The notes under the pieces were generated by a model. That model was not told the DNA's origin, did not search any database, and worked only from the letters and a program-made list of their open reading frames with translations. Shown here in pieces: positions 51,714 to 59,824 of a DNA stretch of 64,000 nt. The DNA lies in assembly GCA_035605695.1 (NCBI GenBank), contig DATNGZ010000004.1:1-64000 (forward strand), given 5' to 3'. The DNA comes from VRUE01 sp035605695. Lineage in GTDB: Bacteria; Actinomycetota; Thermoleophilia; Solirubrobacterales; 70-9. The position numbers were made by a program, and so were the translations under genes. Numbering within the stretch: the first letter of the stretch is position 1; each line of letters starts with the position of its first letter.

Positions 51714-52292
51714 TCAAGGGATCGGGAAGAACATTTGCGAAGAGGAGACACGTACGCCCTCCTCGCCAGAGGTCAGACGCCGGCTATCGCTGCGCGCTTG
51801 AATCTCATGTGCTTGCTCGTAGGTCCCGCGGTGTAGGGCGCTCATTTCCTCGATGCCCTGCGCATCCAGGTGGTGCGGTGTCCGAGTAACCCAGGCTGCC
51901 TCGGGGTCGTCGAGGAGTCCGCCCTCGACTGCCTCGGTGAAGTCGTCGATTGGCTTCGAGGCAGCGCGCCAAGCGAAGTGGTGGGCGGCCGCGGGGTGCA
52001 TCGCAGCGAACTCATCGATGTCGACGAGCGGCCGGGTGACGGACCTGTAGAACTTCGCGACCGCGCCGACGCCCGCCACCTGTTCTTCTCGAACGAGCTC
52101 GACGCAGCCAAGTTCCTCCAAGCGCTTCACGTGATACGCCGCGTCCTCGCCCAGCTCGCGGCTGATTTCCGTGGGGCTGGCTTCACGTTCGGTCAGGATC
52201 GACAGCGCTTCCTCTCGCACCGGGTGCGATAGCGCCTTCGCGAGATTCTGCGCCGCTTGGCGCTTTGCGGTCGGTTTGGTCTTGGTTGGCAT
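51714..52292 (-). CDS. ArsR-like winged-helix regulator
   Basis: 192 residues. N-terminal winged helix: AKALSHPVREEALSILTEREASPTEISRELGEDAAYHVKRLEELGCVELV, as in the ArsR/HTH_20 proteins abundant in this lineage. C-terminal 110 residues helical, maybe ligand-binding. It may be a host-derived cargo gene of the prophage. Confidence 0.85.
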   Translation of the reverse strand: MPTKTKPTAKRQAAQNLAKALSHPVREEALSILTEREASPTEISRELGEDAAYHVKRLEELGCVELVREEQVAGVGAVAKFYRSVTRPLVDIDEFAAMHPAAAHHFAWRAASKPIDDFTEAVEGGLLDDPEAAWVTRTPHHLDAQGIEEMSALHRGTYEQAHEIQARSDSRRLTSGEEGVRVSSSQMFFPIP

Positions 52293-52368
52293 TCGTTCCC
52301 CTCTGTCAAATCTGAGTGGTTAGCGCGAGCTAATCCGGAGGGTAGCTGCCGTGCTTCGCCTGAAATTG

Positions 52369-52557
52369 CTCCATTGATGGAACTTCTTTCATCAATGGAG
52401 AGGTCTCCAGTGATGACCCCCTTCCGCTGACGAAGGGAGGTGAGGCAGGATGAAGATCAAGACGACTGAGCAGGTCGCCCCGTTGCTCTCCGTTTTCAAG
52501 ACGGTCTAGACGTGCGCCCGCGCCGAGCCCCCCGGCAGTTACGTCGTCGGGGGGCTC
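52369..52557 (+). ncRNA. structured leader with alternative stems (candidate regulatory RNA)
   Basis: Stem A: CTCCATTGATG (52369-52379) with CATCAATGGAG (52390-52400), perfect. Stem B: ATCAATGGAGA (52391-52401) with TCTCCAGTGAT (52404-52414), one mismatch; A and B exclude each other. Stem C: CCCTTC/GAAGGG (52419-52437) overlaps the edge of a strong ribosome site. A 19-residue ORF follows, then a perfect 10-bp stem GAGCCCCCCG/CGGGGGGCTC (52525-52557) without a T-run. The layout resembles an attenuator. Downstream 52560-52766 has no supported gene. Confidence 0.45.
52450..52509 (+). CDS. 19-residue peptide with strong ribosome site
   Basis: ATG 52450 to TAG 52509 encodes MKIKTTEQVAPLLSVFKTV. 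GGGAGGTGAG at 52435-52444 is a near-ideal Shine-Dalgarno. Amphipathic; could be a leader peptide or a stand-alone small peptide. Only plus-strand frame in this 470-bp stretch with a good translation signal. Confidence 0.45.
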   Translation: MKIKTTEQVAPLLSVFKTV

Positions 52558-52766
52558 ACAGGCGCCTGGCCTAGAAACAGCAACGCCCCCCGGAGGCGAT
52601 CCGAGAGGCGTCGTGTCCATCGAGCAAAACAAAAGAAGGGGCCCAGACCGGCGCACCCGTAGCTCCTGCCGCCAGCATAGTCGATCTGTGCCCGCAATGG
52701 GACGCTATTGGCCCTATTTCGGAACTATGTCGAGCAAGCCGAGGCGAAGGGCGGGACGGCGCGTGC

Positions 52767-52976
52767 CTAGATCCCGTCAACCAGCTTCGATGCCGGCACG
52801 TCGAGCGCTCGAGCAAACTTGGCGACGGTCGAGATTCTCATGTCTCGGTTGCCCCTCTCGGCTCGGCCGACCTCTCGAAGGTGCATCCCGGCCTCGTCGG
52901 CCAGACGCTCCTGGGTCCACTTCCGCCTCTCGCGCTGCGCCCTGATGTTGGCGCCCACTGTCTCCTTTGGCTCCAC
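52767..52976 (-). CDS. small XRE-family HTH protein
   Basis: 69 residues, almost all HTH: VGANIRAQRERRKWTQERLADEAGMHLREVGRAERGNRDMRISTVAKFARALDV. DNA-binding regulator, third HTH of the phage control region. Confidence 0.85.
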   Translation of the reverse strand: MEPKETVGANIRAQRERRKWTQERLADEAGMHLREVGRAERGNRDMRISTVAKFARALDVPASKLVDGI

Positions 52977-53011
52977 GGCCGGGGATCATCGAGAGCGTGG
53001 CCAAAAGCGTC

Positions 53012-53030
53012 TAGGACCAATAGCGTCCTA
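53012..53030. promoter_or_regulatory. operator-like inverted repeat
   Basis: TAGGAC, 7 bases, GTCCTA, upstream of the small XRE gene. AGCGTC direct repeats overlap it. A plausible binding site for that protein. Confidence 0.4.
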
Positions 53031-53044
53031 TCGGCCTGAACGAC

Positions 53045-53083
53045 AAAAGCCCCGCCGCCTCTATGAGAGGTGACGGGGCTTTC
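53045..53083. terminator. bidirectional terminator
   Basis: AAAGCCCCG ... CGGGGCTTT with inner CCTC/GAGG; A-run on one side and T-run on the other, so it can work both ways. It separates the lysis cassette from the regulator genes. Confidence 0.75.
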
Positions 53084-53109
53084 GTCGGAGGCGTCTAAGC
53101 GCCCAAGGT

Positions 53110-53298
53110 CTACCGCGCCGCGCTGGCCTTCATGCACCGCAGCCAGAACTGTTCGAGCTCGTGGCGGGGAGGCATGTACGCCGGCAGGCACTCATGGCAG
53201 ACGGGAACGCGGCGGTCGCCGGGGCCGCGGGGGACCATGCCCGCCGGGGCGCCGCGGTGCTGACCTCCGCAGTTGCGGCACTTGTAGGTGTCCTCCAT
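53110..53298 (-). CDS. small zinc-finger phage protein
   Basis: 62 residues: YKCRNCGGQHRG and VCHECLPAYM give two CxxC knuckles. It ends the leftward late/lysis transcript just before the terminator. Function unknown. Confidence 0.65.
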   Translation of the reverse strand: MEDTYKCRNCGGQHRGAPAGMVPRGPGDRRVPVCHECLPAYMPPRHELEQFWLRCMKASAAR

Positions 53299-53376
53299 CT
53301 AGGAGACCACCGGCAGGTACCGCGCCAGGACTACGTCGAGGTCCTGGCGATCGCCCAGGCCGAAGGCTCGTTCCAT
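53299..53376 (-). CDS. possible 25-residue peptide
   Basis: ATG 53376 to TAG 53299, exactly filling the space between two neighbours (stop abuts the next ATG). Sequence MERAFGLGDRQDLDVVLARY and five more residues. Kept at low confidence because of packing only. Confidence 0.3.
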   Translation of the reverse strand: MERAFGLGDRQDLDVVLARYLPVVS

Positions 53377-53379
53377 CGC

Positions 53380-53556
53380 TCAGCGCCGGACTGCGTCGAC
53401 CACCTGCGAAACGACCAGGGGGCCGAAGGCGCAAACGACACCGACGACACCGGCGACGAGCGACGGGACGCCGACCTGGGTAGAAAAGCCGAAGACAGCG
53501 AGACCCAGGGCGGGCCCGGTCAGGGCCTCGGTCGGACGCTCGGTGATGAGGTTCAT
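53380..53556 (-). CDS. holin-like membrane protein, 58 residues
   Basis: ATG 53556 overlaps the endolysin stop (ATGA). Two hydrophobic stretches (LTGPALGLAVFGFST, VPSLVAGVVGVVCAFGPLVVSQ). Size, two helices and pairing with the endolysin suggest a holin. Confidence 0.6.
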   Translation of the reverse strand: MNLITERPTEALTGPALGLAVFGFSTQVGVPSLVAGVVGVVCAFGPLVVSQVVDAVRR

Positions 53557-55178
53557 GGCGATCCTTTCGTGGGGTTGCGATCAGAGGTGGCGGCGCCCTC
53601 CGGTGCTGGCGCGAGGCCCAGTTGCTTTTGGACCGCGGTCGAGCTGCCCTGCTTGACCGATGAGTCGAGGGCGAGCGGCAGCTCGACCTTGGCTCGAGGC
53701 GCCTTGCGAGCTCGCTTGGGCAGCTGCTTCACCCGGAGGTCGACCAACTCGGCGCGGCCGCCGGTGAGCTTGTTGACGTCGACGTCGCCGTTGACGCCGG
53801 CGACGTGGGCCGTCGAGGTGTACTGCCACATCAGCCTCGTCGACCAGGGCGGATTGGGGATCGTCGGCGAGCTCACGCCGTAGTGGGCGATCCACAATCG
53901 GTACTTGCCGAGCCAGTTGCAGCCGGAGAAGTTGGCCTGGGCGAAGCTCGGGTAGGTGTAGACGATCGCCTTCACGCCGAGGTTGCGGCGCACCAGGCGA
54001 AGGAAGGAACCGACGTAGCGGCAGGTTTCAGCCGGGCCGAGCTCGGTGGTCTCGACGTCGAGCACTGGCGGCAGCCAGCCCTTGCCGTAGCCAGCGTGGC
54101 CGATCACCTGCGTGAACCAGGCCGCCTCACGAGCTCCGACGCGATCGCCTCGAGGACGGAGGAAGTGGTAGGCGCAGGGCACCAGGCCCGCTCCGGTGAC
54201 GGCGCGCATCTTCTTGCGGCCGAAGCCGTGGTCGATGTAGTCCTGACCCTCGGAGGCCTTCACGCAGGCGAAGCTGGCGCCAGCGTGGCGGACTGCCCCG
54301 AAGTCGATCGAGCCGTTGTTGGAGGAAACGTCGATGCCCCAGGCCGGACCCTTCGGGCGCTTCTTGTGGTGGTGTTTCTTGGGCTTGGGCTTGGGCTTGC
54401 CGGGGTGTGCCACCGGCGCTGCAGGTGCGACTACGGGCGGGACCTTTTTCGGGGTCGTCTTGATCGGCTTCGTCGCCGGTCGGCGCAGGCGCTTCCACAC
54501 GCGCTTGGAGACGACGCCGTTGACCTTCAGATATTCGGCGTGCTGGAAGTGTTCAACGGCGACGGTCGTCGAGTGGCCGTACTCGCCGTCGACGTCGACG
54601 CTCTTGTCACCGTGTCCCCGGAGGAGCTTCTGCAGCTTGCGGACGTAGACGTTCTGGCCGGGCCCGCCAGAGCCCTGGCGCAGGGCGGGGCTGTGGAGGT
54701 TGGTGCCGGGGTTCGGGCGGTTGTAGTCGCCGACGTAATTCCAGTGCCACGGCTCCCACATGGCTTCGGTCTTCCCCCAGCGAAAGCGATCGCCGTGGTC
54801 GTGCAGATATTCGATCGTCCTCGGCGGGTCGTCGGTTGCGACTCCCCAGCCGTGGTTGGAGAAGCCGGGCGTAGCCGCATTCTCACAGTGACCTTGGCCG
54901 CACCAGTAGGCCTTCCAGTAGATCTGCCGGGCCAGCGGCCGGTACGCCGAGTCGCAGCCGTTGATCGCCAGCACTTCGCCGGCGGCGAGCGCCATTGAGT
55001 TCCAGGCCGCCGCGGCGCGGTTGTCGAGCTGGCCTTGTAGGGGTGGGCACTTGACGCCGGTGGCGATCGGCGTCATCGCGCTCGAGGGCGCGTCGCCGTT
55101 CGTCCAGGCAGTAGCTCCCTGGGCACCGGCGCCGAGCAATATCAGCGCCGCCACCAGGGCGAGCAGGGTCCGCCGCAT
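53553..55178 (-). CDS. three-domain endolysin with signal peptide
   Basis: 541 residues. Signal peptide 1-24; M15/VanY-like peptidase at about 40-150 (H109 in SNHGWGVATDD, H145 in EPWHWNY); peptidoglycan-binding domain about 175-232 (VRKLQKLLRGHGDKSVDVDGEYGHSTT); basic Pro/Lys/His linker 235-277; GH25 muramidase 280-470 with D283 in WGIDVSSNNG and D374/E376 in PVLDVETT. The two enzymes cut peptide and glycan. The signal peptide suggests Sec export with later holin-triggered release. Confidence 0.92.
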   Translation of the reverse strand: MRRTLLALVAALILLGAGAQGATAWTNGDAPSSAMTPIATGVKCPPLQGQLDNRAAAAWNSMALAAGEVLAINGCDSAYRPLARQIYWKAYWCGQGHCENAATPGFSNHGWGVATDDPPRTIEYLHDHGDRFRWGKTEAMWEPWHWNYVGDYNRPNPGTNLHSPALRQGSGGPGQNVYVRKLQKLLRGHGDKSVDVDGEYGHSTTVAVEHFQHAEYLKVNGVVSKRVWKRLRRPATKPIKTTPKKVPPVVAPAAPVAHPGKPKPKPKKHHHKKRPKGPAWGIDVSSNNGSIDFGAVRHAGASFACVKASEGQDYIDHGFGRKKMRAVTGAGLVPCAYHFLRPRGDRVGAREAAWFTQVIGHAGYGKGWLPPVLDVETTELGPAETCRYVGSFLRLVRRNLGVKAIVYTYPSFAQANFSGCNWLGKYRLWIAHYGVSSPTIPNPPWSTRLMWQYTSTAHVAGVNGDVDVNKLTGGRAELVDLRVKQLPKRARKAPRAKVELPLALDSSVKQGSSTAVQKQLGLAPAPEGAATSDRNPTKGSP

Positions 55179-55240
55179 AGCGGACCTCCTTTCGATTGTG
55201 GATTCAGAGGCCGCGCTTAGGCGGTTGCTACGGTCGGCCG

Positions 55241-55396
55241 ATGGCCGAGAAGGACGAAGAGGTGCAGCGCGACGCCGCGGCCGAGAACGACCAGGCCGCC
55301 GAGGAACGCAAGGCCGACCTGCTCGAGGAGCTCAAGCAGGTCCTGCCGAAGCCCTACGCCGACTACGTCCCTGACATGCCCTGGGAGCGCCGGTAG
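55241..55396 (+). CDS. small acidic plus-strand protein (moron candidate)
   Basis: 51 residues, charged and helical (AEKDEEVQRDAAAENDQAAEERKADLLEEL) with end LPKPYADYVPDMPWERR. It reads against the late operon in a 225-bp gap between the endolysin and the next gene. ATG 55241 is the first in-frame start with sense. Function unknown. Confidence 0.5.
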   Translation: MAEKDEEVQRDAAAENDQAAEERKADLLEELKQVLPKPYADYVPDMPWERR

Positions 55397-55403
55397 CTAA
55401 GCG

Positions 55404-56033
55404 TCATTCGGTGCAGACGCGGAGGCCCAGCGCGTTCACTGAGCAGACGATTTTCCCGACTGTGCCGCCGGGGTCGTCGAGAAGACCGGTACCGGATTCG
55501 GGTGCGGTGCTTTCGGCCGCTGGGGCCGTCGGGGATCCCGCGGCTTCTTCACCCGCAGGTCTGCCGGTTGCGGGAGGCGAAGCAGCTTCGGGAGTCTCTG
55601 CAACTGGGGCTTCAGGGGCGACGGCATCAGGTTGGGGGTGAGCGTGCCCCTCGACGTCGCCGTTGTTGTGCGCCGGCGCTTTGGCCGGCGGCGGTTGCTG
55701 GCCCGCTGGGGCGGGCTGTAGGGCATCACCACCTCGAGCGGGGGCTGAGATCCCCGAGCTCGGCGCCGGGCATCGGTAGCCCACCTTCCAGAAGGCGATA
55801 CAGGTGTCGGCGATCGAGCGCTGGCGGTCAGAGCGGCGCTTGACCTTCTGGCACTCGCGACTCGCTGGCGCCTGAGCGCAGGCCGAGCGTTCGACCTTGG
55901 TGATCTTGGTGTCCTGCTGGAAGTTGACGACGATCGCGTAGGCGATGCCGCTGAGGCAGAGCAAGATGAACAGACCAACGAAGATGGTGCGGCCACGGCG
56001 GGCCCGGGAAACAACACGGTCAACCTCGGTCAT
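55404..56033 (-). CDS. phage membrane-anchored Pro/Ala-rich protein
   Basis: 209 residues: one N-terminal helix (TIFVGLFILLCLSGIAYAIVV), a Cys-containing middle (SACAQAPASRECQK, ADTCIAFWKVGYRCP), then a disordered Pro/Ala/Glu tail ending CSVNALGLRVCTE. It lies between holin-like and endolysin genes; spanin-like or lysis role is possible. Overlaps 56030 gene by 4 bp. Confidence 0.65.
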   Translation of the reverse strand: MTEVDRVVSRARRGRTIFVGLFILLCLSGIAYAIVVNFQQDTKITKVERSACAQAPASRECQKVKRRSDRQRSIADTCIAFWKVGYRCPAPSSGISAPARGGDALQPAPAGQQPPPAKAPAHNNGDVEGHAHPQPDAVAPEAPVAETPEAASPPATGRPAGEEAAGSPTAPAAESTAPESGTGLLDDPGGTVGKIVCSVNALGLRVCTE

Positions 56034-56260
56034 CCGATCACTCCTCTCGCGAGTAGGAAGCCCACGGTCGCGGTTGCGACGATCGTGCCGACCACGCTGT
56101 AGAGGGCGTTGGTGTTGCGGTCCACCGCCTTGGTGAGCAACTGGACCTCCTTGCGCAGCACGGGGATCTCCTCGACGTCGCCCTCGACGTCATTAAGGCG
56201 CCGCTCGAGGCGGTCCTGACGTCCTGAGATCAGGCTGAGCGGGGACGGATCGGCGGACAA
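56030..56260 (-). CDS. XhlA-like holin/haemolysin protein
   Basis: 76 residues from TTG 56260, which follows an AGGAGG site. A coiled coil (RQDRLERRLNDVEGDVEEIPVLRKEVQLLTKAVD) leads to a C-terminal helix (LYSVVGTIVATATVGFLLARG), the layout of XhlA-type proteins near phage lysins. Confidence 0.65.
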   Translation of the reverse strand: MSADPSPLSLISGRQDRLERRLNDVEGDVEEIPVLRKEVQLLTKAVDRNTNALYSVVGTIVATATVGFLLARGVIG

Positions 56261-56309
56261 GGACTTCCTCCTGCAGTCGGTGGAAACGGGTTCTGGTACG
56301 GTCGCGACC

Positions 56310-56660
56310 GTGGGACGACGACTAGCAGCACTACTTGGGGCGGCCACGCTTGCATTGGCGGTGGTTCTGGGGGCGCCGGGAGCACAGGCCGAAAGCTTCC
56401 AGCGAGTACATCTACGGGCCGAGAGAACGATGAAGACGTGGCGCTCCCAGCGCGTGCTGCCTCACGACAGGGAACTACTCCTCGGTGTCTACGTCGATGG
56501 TCGCGCGGTGGACCAACGCGGGATCATCTCTAGATGCCGATACTCGCTGATGATGCCCGACCTGGCGCTCGAAGTACGTAGTTGTGGAAACACGCGGCTC
56601 ATGATCCGCTACGTCGGCCGGACGAGATTCATGGTGAAGTTCAAGCTGGGGAGCTACTAG
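56310..56660 (+). CDS. secreted plus-strand protein (moron candidate)
   Basis: 116 residues from GTG 56310; signal peptide RRLAALLGAATLALAVVLGAPGAQA. Mature part beta-rich with two Cys (ISRCRYSL, VRSCGNT). GTG 56280 is an alternative start. It reads against the late genes and overlaps the tail-fibre 3' end by 4 bp. No domain recognised. Confidence 0.6.
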   Translation: MGRRLAALLGAATLALAVVLGAPGAQAESFQRVHLRAERTMKTWRSQRVLPHDRELLLGVYVDGRAVDQRGIISRCRYSLMMPDLALEVRSCGNTRLMIRYVGRTRFMVKFKLGSY

Positions 56661-57535
56661 GCGGCGACCAAGAAGTAGAGCAACGAGGAATGAGCGGGGC
56701 TGATTTCGCCGTTGCCGCTTGATCCGTCCCTAACGCGCCCTTGGATCGTGTGTTCCGCAGCCGAAAGCGTAAAGGTGTAGACCTGAGAGACGGTCGCTTG
56801 GGCAGAAGCCGTCCCGACTTCGTTGTAGAGAATTGCGCGCTGAGTCTCCTCTTCTTTGGCATCGAGTTTCACTGAACCTTCTACGTTGGTCGTAGCGCCA
56901 GTCTTGAGGGAGAAAGTCGCGACGACAAAGAGCTTGGATTCAATCGCCGGGGTAATTTTGAGCAACATGCCAGGCACGTCTGCGTAAACCCCGCCGGTCG
57001 CCACAGTGCCACCAGTGCCATAGATAATCCCCGCCGTAAGTTTCGCCTTGCGCGACGTAACGGCTTTGTCAGCGAGATCCGCTTCCGCGACGCCTCCGTC
57101 TTCGATCTTCGCGCTATTGACCGAGTTCGCTTTCGGCACCCGTTCATCGCTGAGCCGCGTGTCGTTGCCCGCAGCCGCCGTGGAGGCGGTGGCCCCCAGC
57201 GCTCGCAATGCCTCGGTCCCGGCAGCCGCCCCAGCCGACGGCTTCAAGGCGTCGGCGATCATCGACGCGACGATCTTTTTGGCGCCAATCGAGAGAGCCC
57301 CTTCCTCCGTAATCGTCGCGTCACCACTCATTGCCTTGAAGGCAGCCACGCCGTCTTTGACGATCAGGAGTTTCCCGTCGTTGGCTTCCCCACCAGTGAC
57401 CAGCTGGGAAAGATCCACCGCGCCGAAGAGCGTCTCCAGTCGATCGGCCATCGCTTTCGTGATGGTCGGAACGCTCGGCGGTTTGTCCGTTTCTTTGGCG
57501 TAGGGAACTTTGAATTTGGCGGTTTCTCCAGGCAT
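56657..57535 (-). CDS. tail-fibre-like protein
   Basis: 292 residues. Middle carries the tail-fibre pattern LRALGATASTAAAGNDTRLSDERVPKANSVNSAKIEDGGVAEADLADKAV and a beta-rich C-terminus. Last of the structural genes, next to gpI, as expected. Receptor binding is the likely role. Confidence 0.78.
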   Translation of the reverse strand: MPGETAKFKVPYAKETDKPPSVPTITKAMADRLETLFGAVDLSQLVTGGEANDGKLLIVKDGVAAFKAMSGDATITEEGALSIGAKKIVASMIADALKPSAGAAAGTEALRALGATASTAAAGNDTRLSDERVPKANSVNSAKIEDGGVAEADLADKAVTSRKAKLTAGIIYGTGGTVATGGVYADVPGMLLKITPAIESKLFVVATFSLKTGATTNVEGSVKLDAKEEETQRAILYNEVGTASAQATVSQVYTFTLSAAEHTIQGRVRDGSSGNGEISPAHSSLLYFLVAA

Positions 57536-57545
57536 GTGGGTCCTC

Positions 57546-58202
57546 CTACGGTTCAGGCAGCTCGGTGGGCAAGGTGTCGGCCAGGTCGCCGAAGTCGGTG
57601 AAGGCGGCGGTGAGCGCCGCGAAGTCTTTCCAGCCCGCAGCCACGTCCTCCCAGGTGACTCCTGCGATCGCCTCGTAGTCGAGGACCTCCCACGCCGGCA
57701 CCGCGGCGCGGAGCCGGACCCGGGTGCGCTCTTCTTCGGGCGTCTCGGTCGCCAGGGTGCGGATGTAGTGGGCTCCGGGGACCGGCGTACGCGGCCGCAC
57801 GATCACACGCCTGGTCCCGGTCAGGGTGGGCTTGCCTGAGATCTTGATGGCTGGCAGACGTCCCCTCGCCCAACCGACCGGCTCGCGGATCGCTTCGCGA
57901 ATGTCAGCCTCGCTCATCTCCGGGGTCAGCACCACCCCGACGTACTGGGCGAGATACGGGAGCGATGCCGCAGGGCACTCGTCGACGTCGAAGAGGATCG
58001 CCCAAGCGGGCCCGTCGTCGCGTTCGCGGACCAGCTCGTGGACAGGCTGAAGGGTCCCGCACCAGCCTTCACAGAACTGCCGCAGGGCGTAGCCAGTGGC
58101 GGGGTCCGCCTCCTGGTGATAGCCGAGGGCCTCGTAGAGCTGCTCCCAGAGCTTGGAGCCGTCACCGATGACCGGAGCGAGTGGGTCAATGACGACCGTC
58201 AT
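57546..58202 (-). CDS. tail protein I (gpI-like)
   Basis: 218 residues; directly downstream of baseplate J as in P2-like phages. LPYLAQYVGVVLTPEMSEADIREAIREPVGWARGRLPAIK is the family's centre. Baseplate component joining fibre to wedge. Confidence 0.78.
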   Translation of the reverse strand: MTVVIDPLAPVIGDGSKLWEQLYEALGYHQEADPATGYALRQFCEGWCGTLQPVHELVRERDDGPAWAILFDVDECPAASLPYLAQYVGVVLTPEMSEADIREAIREPVGWARGRLPAIKISGKPTLTGTRRVIVRPRTPVPGAHYIRTLATETPEEERTRVRLRAAVPAWEVLDYEAIAGVTWEDVAAGWKDFAALTAAFTDFGDLADTLPTELPEP

Positions 58203-59381
58203 CTACACGGCGCTCGCTTTGATTGCGCCAGCTTTGGTCAGAGGGGCGATGCCGGCGAGCGCCACGCTCTCCTGCGCTTCGAGAGGGGATCCGGTTTTCG
58301 CGAGTTTGAGGGTGACCACGCGGCCCAGACCAGGGACACGGTCGGCCTCGGAGATCAGCTCGTTGCGGTAGACGGCGTCGACCAGCTCCCAGCCCGCGGA
58401 GTTAGACAGGTCGCCGAAACCGGATGGGAGGCCCCAGTTCGCTGGCGAGAGGTAGGTGCTCAAGCGTTCCTCAACGGCGGCCTCCACTGCGGCGGGCTCA
58501 TAGCCCGGGAGCACCGTGAATCCCAGTTCGACGTCGATTGACGTGTGGGTCGGGTCGCTGACGAAGTTGAGGACGCCGCTGGGCACCTTTTCGGCCTGCC
58601 GTGCCAGGAGCTCCGCTTTGACCGGGGCGCCGCAGGCGAGTCCCGCTGCGTCGATCGCCACCACCGTCACACACAGGGGGACGTCTTCTTCTTTGGTTTC
58701 GGCGTTGTAGGCGGGGATGCACAGGGCCCGGGCGACGCCGGGGACGGCCCGCGCATCGATCTCGAAGTCGACTGGCAGAATCAGCGAGAGCGAGAGCAGC
58801 TGCAGCGTCTCGACCAGGCGGTCGAGGTAGGCGTCTTCTTCCTCGGCGTCGACGCCGCCGGCGCTGACGTCGGTGAGCGCGATCGCGTCGACAAAGGCCA
58901 GGGAGTCGGTGAGGCTGGGCGGATCGGAGAGGCCGTTGGCGGCTTCACCCGGTTCGACGCTCTGCAGCACCACCTCGCCGGCGGCCGTTGCCGTTTTCCC
59001 GGCTTCGACTTCGACGTCTTCGATGGTGCGGAAGGAGAAGATCTCATCGCCCGCTGCGGCGATAGTCACCAGCGTGCCGACCGGGATCGTGTACCCAGCG
59101 TTGTCGATCATCGTCCAGGTGCTCGGCACCGTGGCGGGCGCCGCCTGGACCGGCGGCACGTTGACCACTGATTCGCCGAACCGCTTGAATGCCTCCTTGG
59201 AGATCCTCGCCGCCTGTTCGCGGTTCGTCGAAGCGATCCGCGCGAAGGCTTTAATTAGGAAGGTCTCAAGGTTGCCTTCGGCCGGTTCCCATCCCTCGAA
59301 CGCTGCTTCGAGCGCTTCGACAACTTCCTCCTCGAGGGTGAGCGCGTCGTTTTCGACCAAGACCTCAACGAAGTCAGACAT
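58203..59381 (-). CDS. baseplate J / gp47-like protein
   Basis: 392 residues; wedge protein of contractile tails. N-terminal helical region, then GYTIPVGTLVTIA...FRTIEDVEV, GEAANGL, and LPVDFEIDARAVPGVARALCIPAYNAETKEEDVPLCVTVVAID, the usual J arrangement. Overlaps gp25-like gene by 8 bp. Confidence 0.88.
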   Translation of the reverse strand: MSDFVEVLVENDALTLEEEVVEALEAAFEGWEPAEGNLETFLIKAFARIASTNREQAARISKEAFKRFGESVVNVPPVQAAPATVPSTWTMIDNAGYTIPVGTLVTIAAAGDEIFSFRTIEDVEVEAGKTATAAGEVVLQSVEPGEAANGLSDPPSLTDSLAFVDAIALTDVSAGGVDAEEEDAYLDRLVETLQLLSLSLILPVDFEIDARAVPGVARALCIPAYNAETKEEDVPLCVTVVAIDAAGLACGAPVKAELLARQAEKVPSGVLNFVSDPTHTSIDVELGFTVLPGYEPAAVEAAVEERLSTYLSPANWGLPSGFGDLSNSAGWELVDAVYRNELISEADRVPGLGRVVTLKLAKTGSPLEAQESVALAGIAPLTKAGAIKASAV

Positions 59382-59694
59382 TTGCGGCCTCCCTCCTCAC
59401 GGCGATCTGTTCAACCATCTCTTCCACCCTCGCCTCACCGACCACCCGAGCCCGAGGCTCGTCCCGTTCGACGGCGGCGAGGTAGGCATCGGCGGTCGGG
59501 GTGGTGCTCAGTTGGCTGAAGAGCTTCCGTGGGCGCCCGAAGTCCGGCGCCTCAATCCGCGATCCGGACGGTGTGCTGAGGACAGCGTGGATGCACTGCT
59601 CGATCTCACGCGCTGAGTCCTGCTCGACGGTCTGGAGCTGCCCCGCCAAGACCTGAAAGGGCACACGAAACTTGGGCACGAGGGTCTTAGGCAC
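59374..59694 (-). CDS. gp25-like baseplate wedge protein (GPW)
   Basis: 106 residues; FQVLAGQLQTVEQDSAREIEQCIHAVLSTPSGSRIEAPDFGRPRKLFSQ is the GPW/gp25 pattern including EQDS and PDFG. Order gp25-J-I-fibre marks a contractile tail. Confidence 0.9.
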   Translation of the reverse strand: MPKTLVPKFRVPFQVLAGQLQTVEQDSAREIEQCIHAVLSTPSGSRIEAPDFGRPRKLFSQLSTTPTADAYLAAVERDEPRARVVGEARVEEMVEQIAVRREAANV

Positions 59695-59711
59695 CGGCTG
59701 GCACTCCTTTC

Positions 59712-59729
59712 ACCGGCAGGTCTGCCGGT
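59712..59729. repeat. prophage palindrome ACCGGCAG-NN-CTGCCGGT, copy 2
   Basis: Perfect 8-bp arms around GT in the gap between the gp25-like gene and the spike gene. The gap 59695-59824 otherwise shows no convincing gene. Confidence 0.7.
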
Positions 59730-59824
59730 TAGGTGGTCAGAGAGGAATTTCGGGTTCGGTGGCGTTGGTCCACCGCCGCAGGATCACCGGGGGGGCCGCT
59801 TCGCAGGGTCCATGAATTAGTCCT

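Noticed and set aside
52330..52656. 108-residue minus-strand frame across the leader RNA
   Set aside because: No ribosome site, low-complexity composition, and it covers the stems that explain the sequence better on the plus strand.
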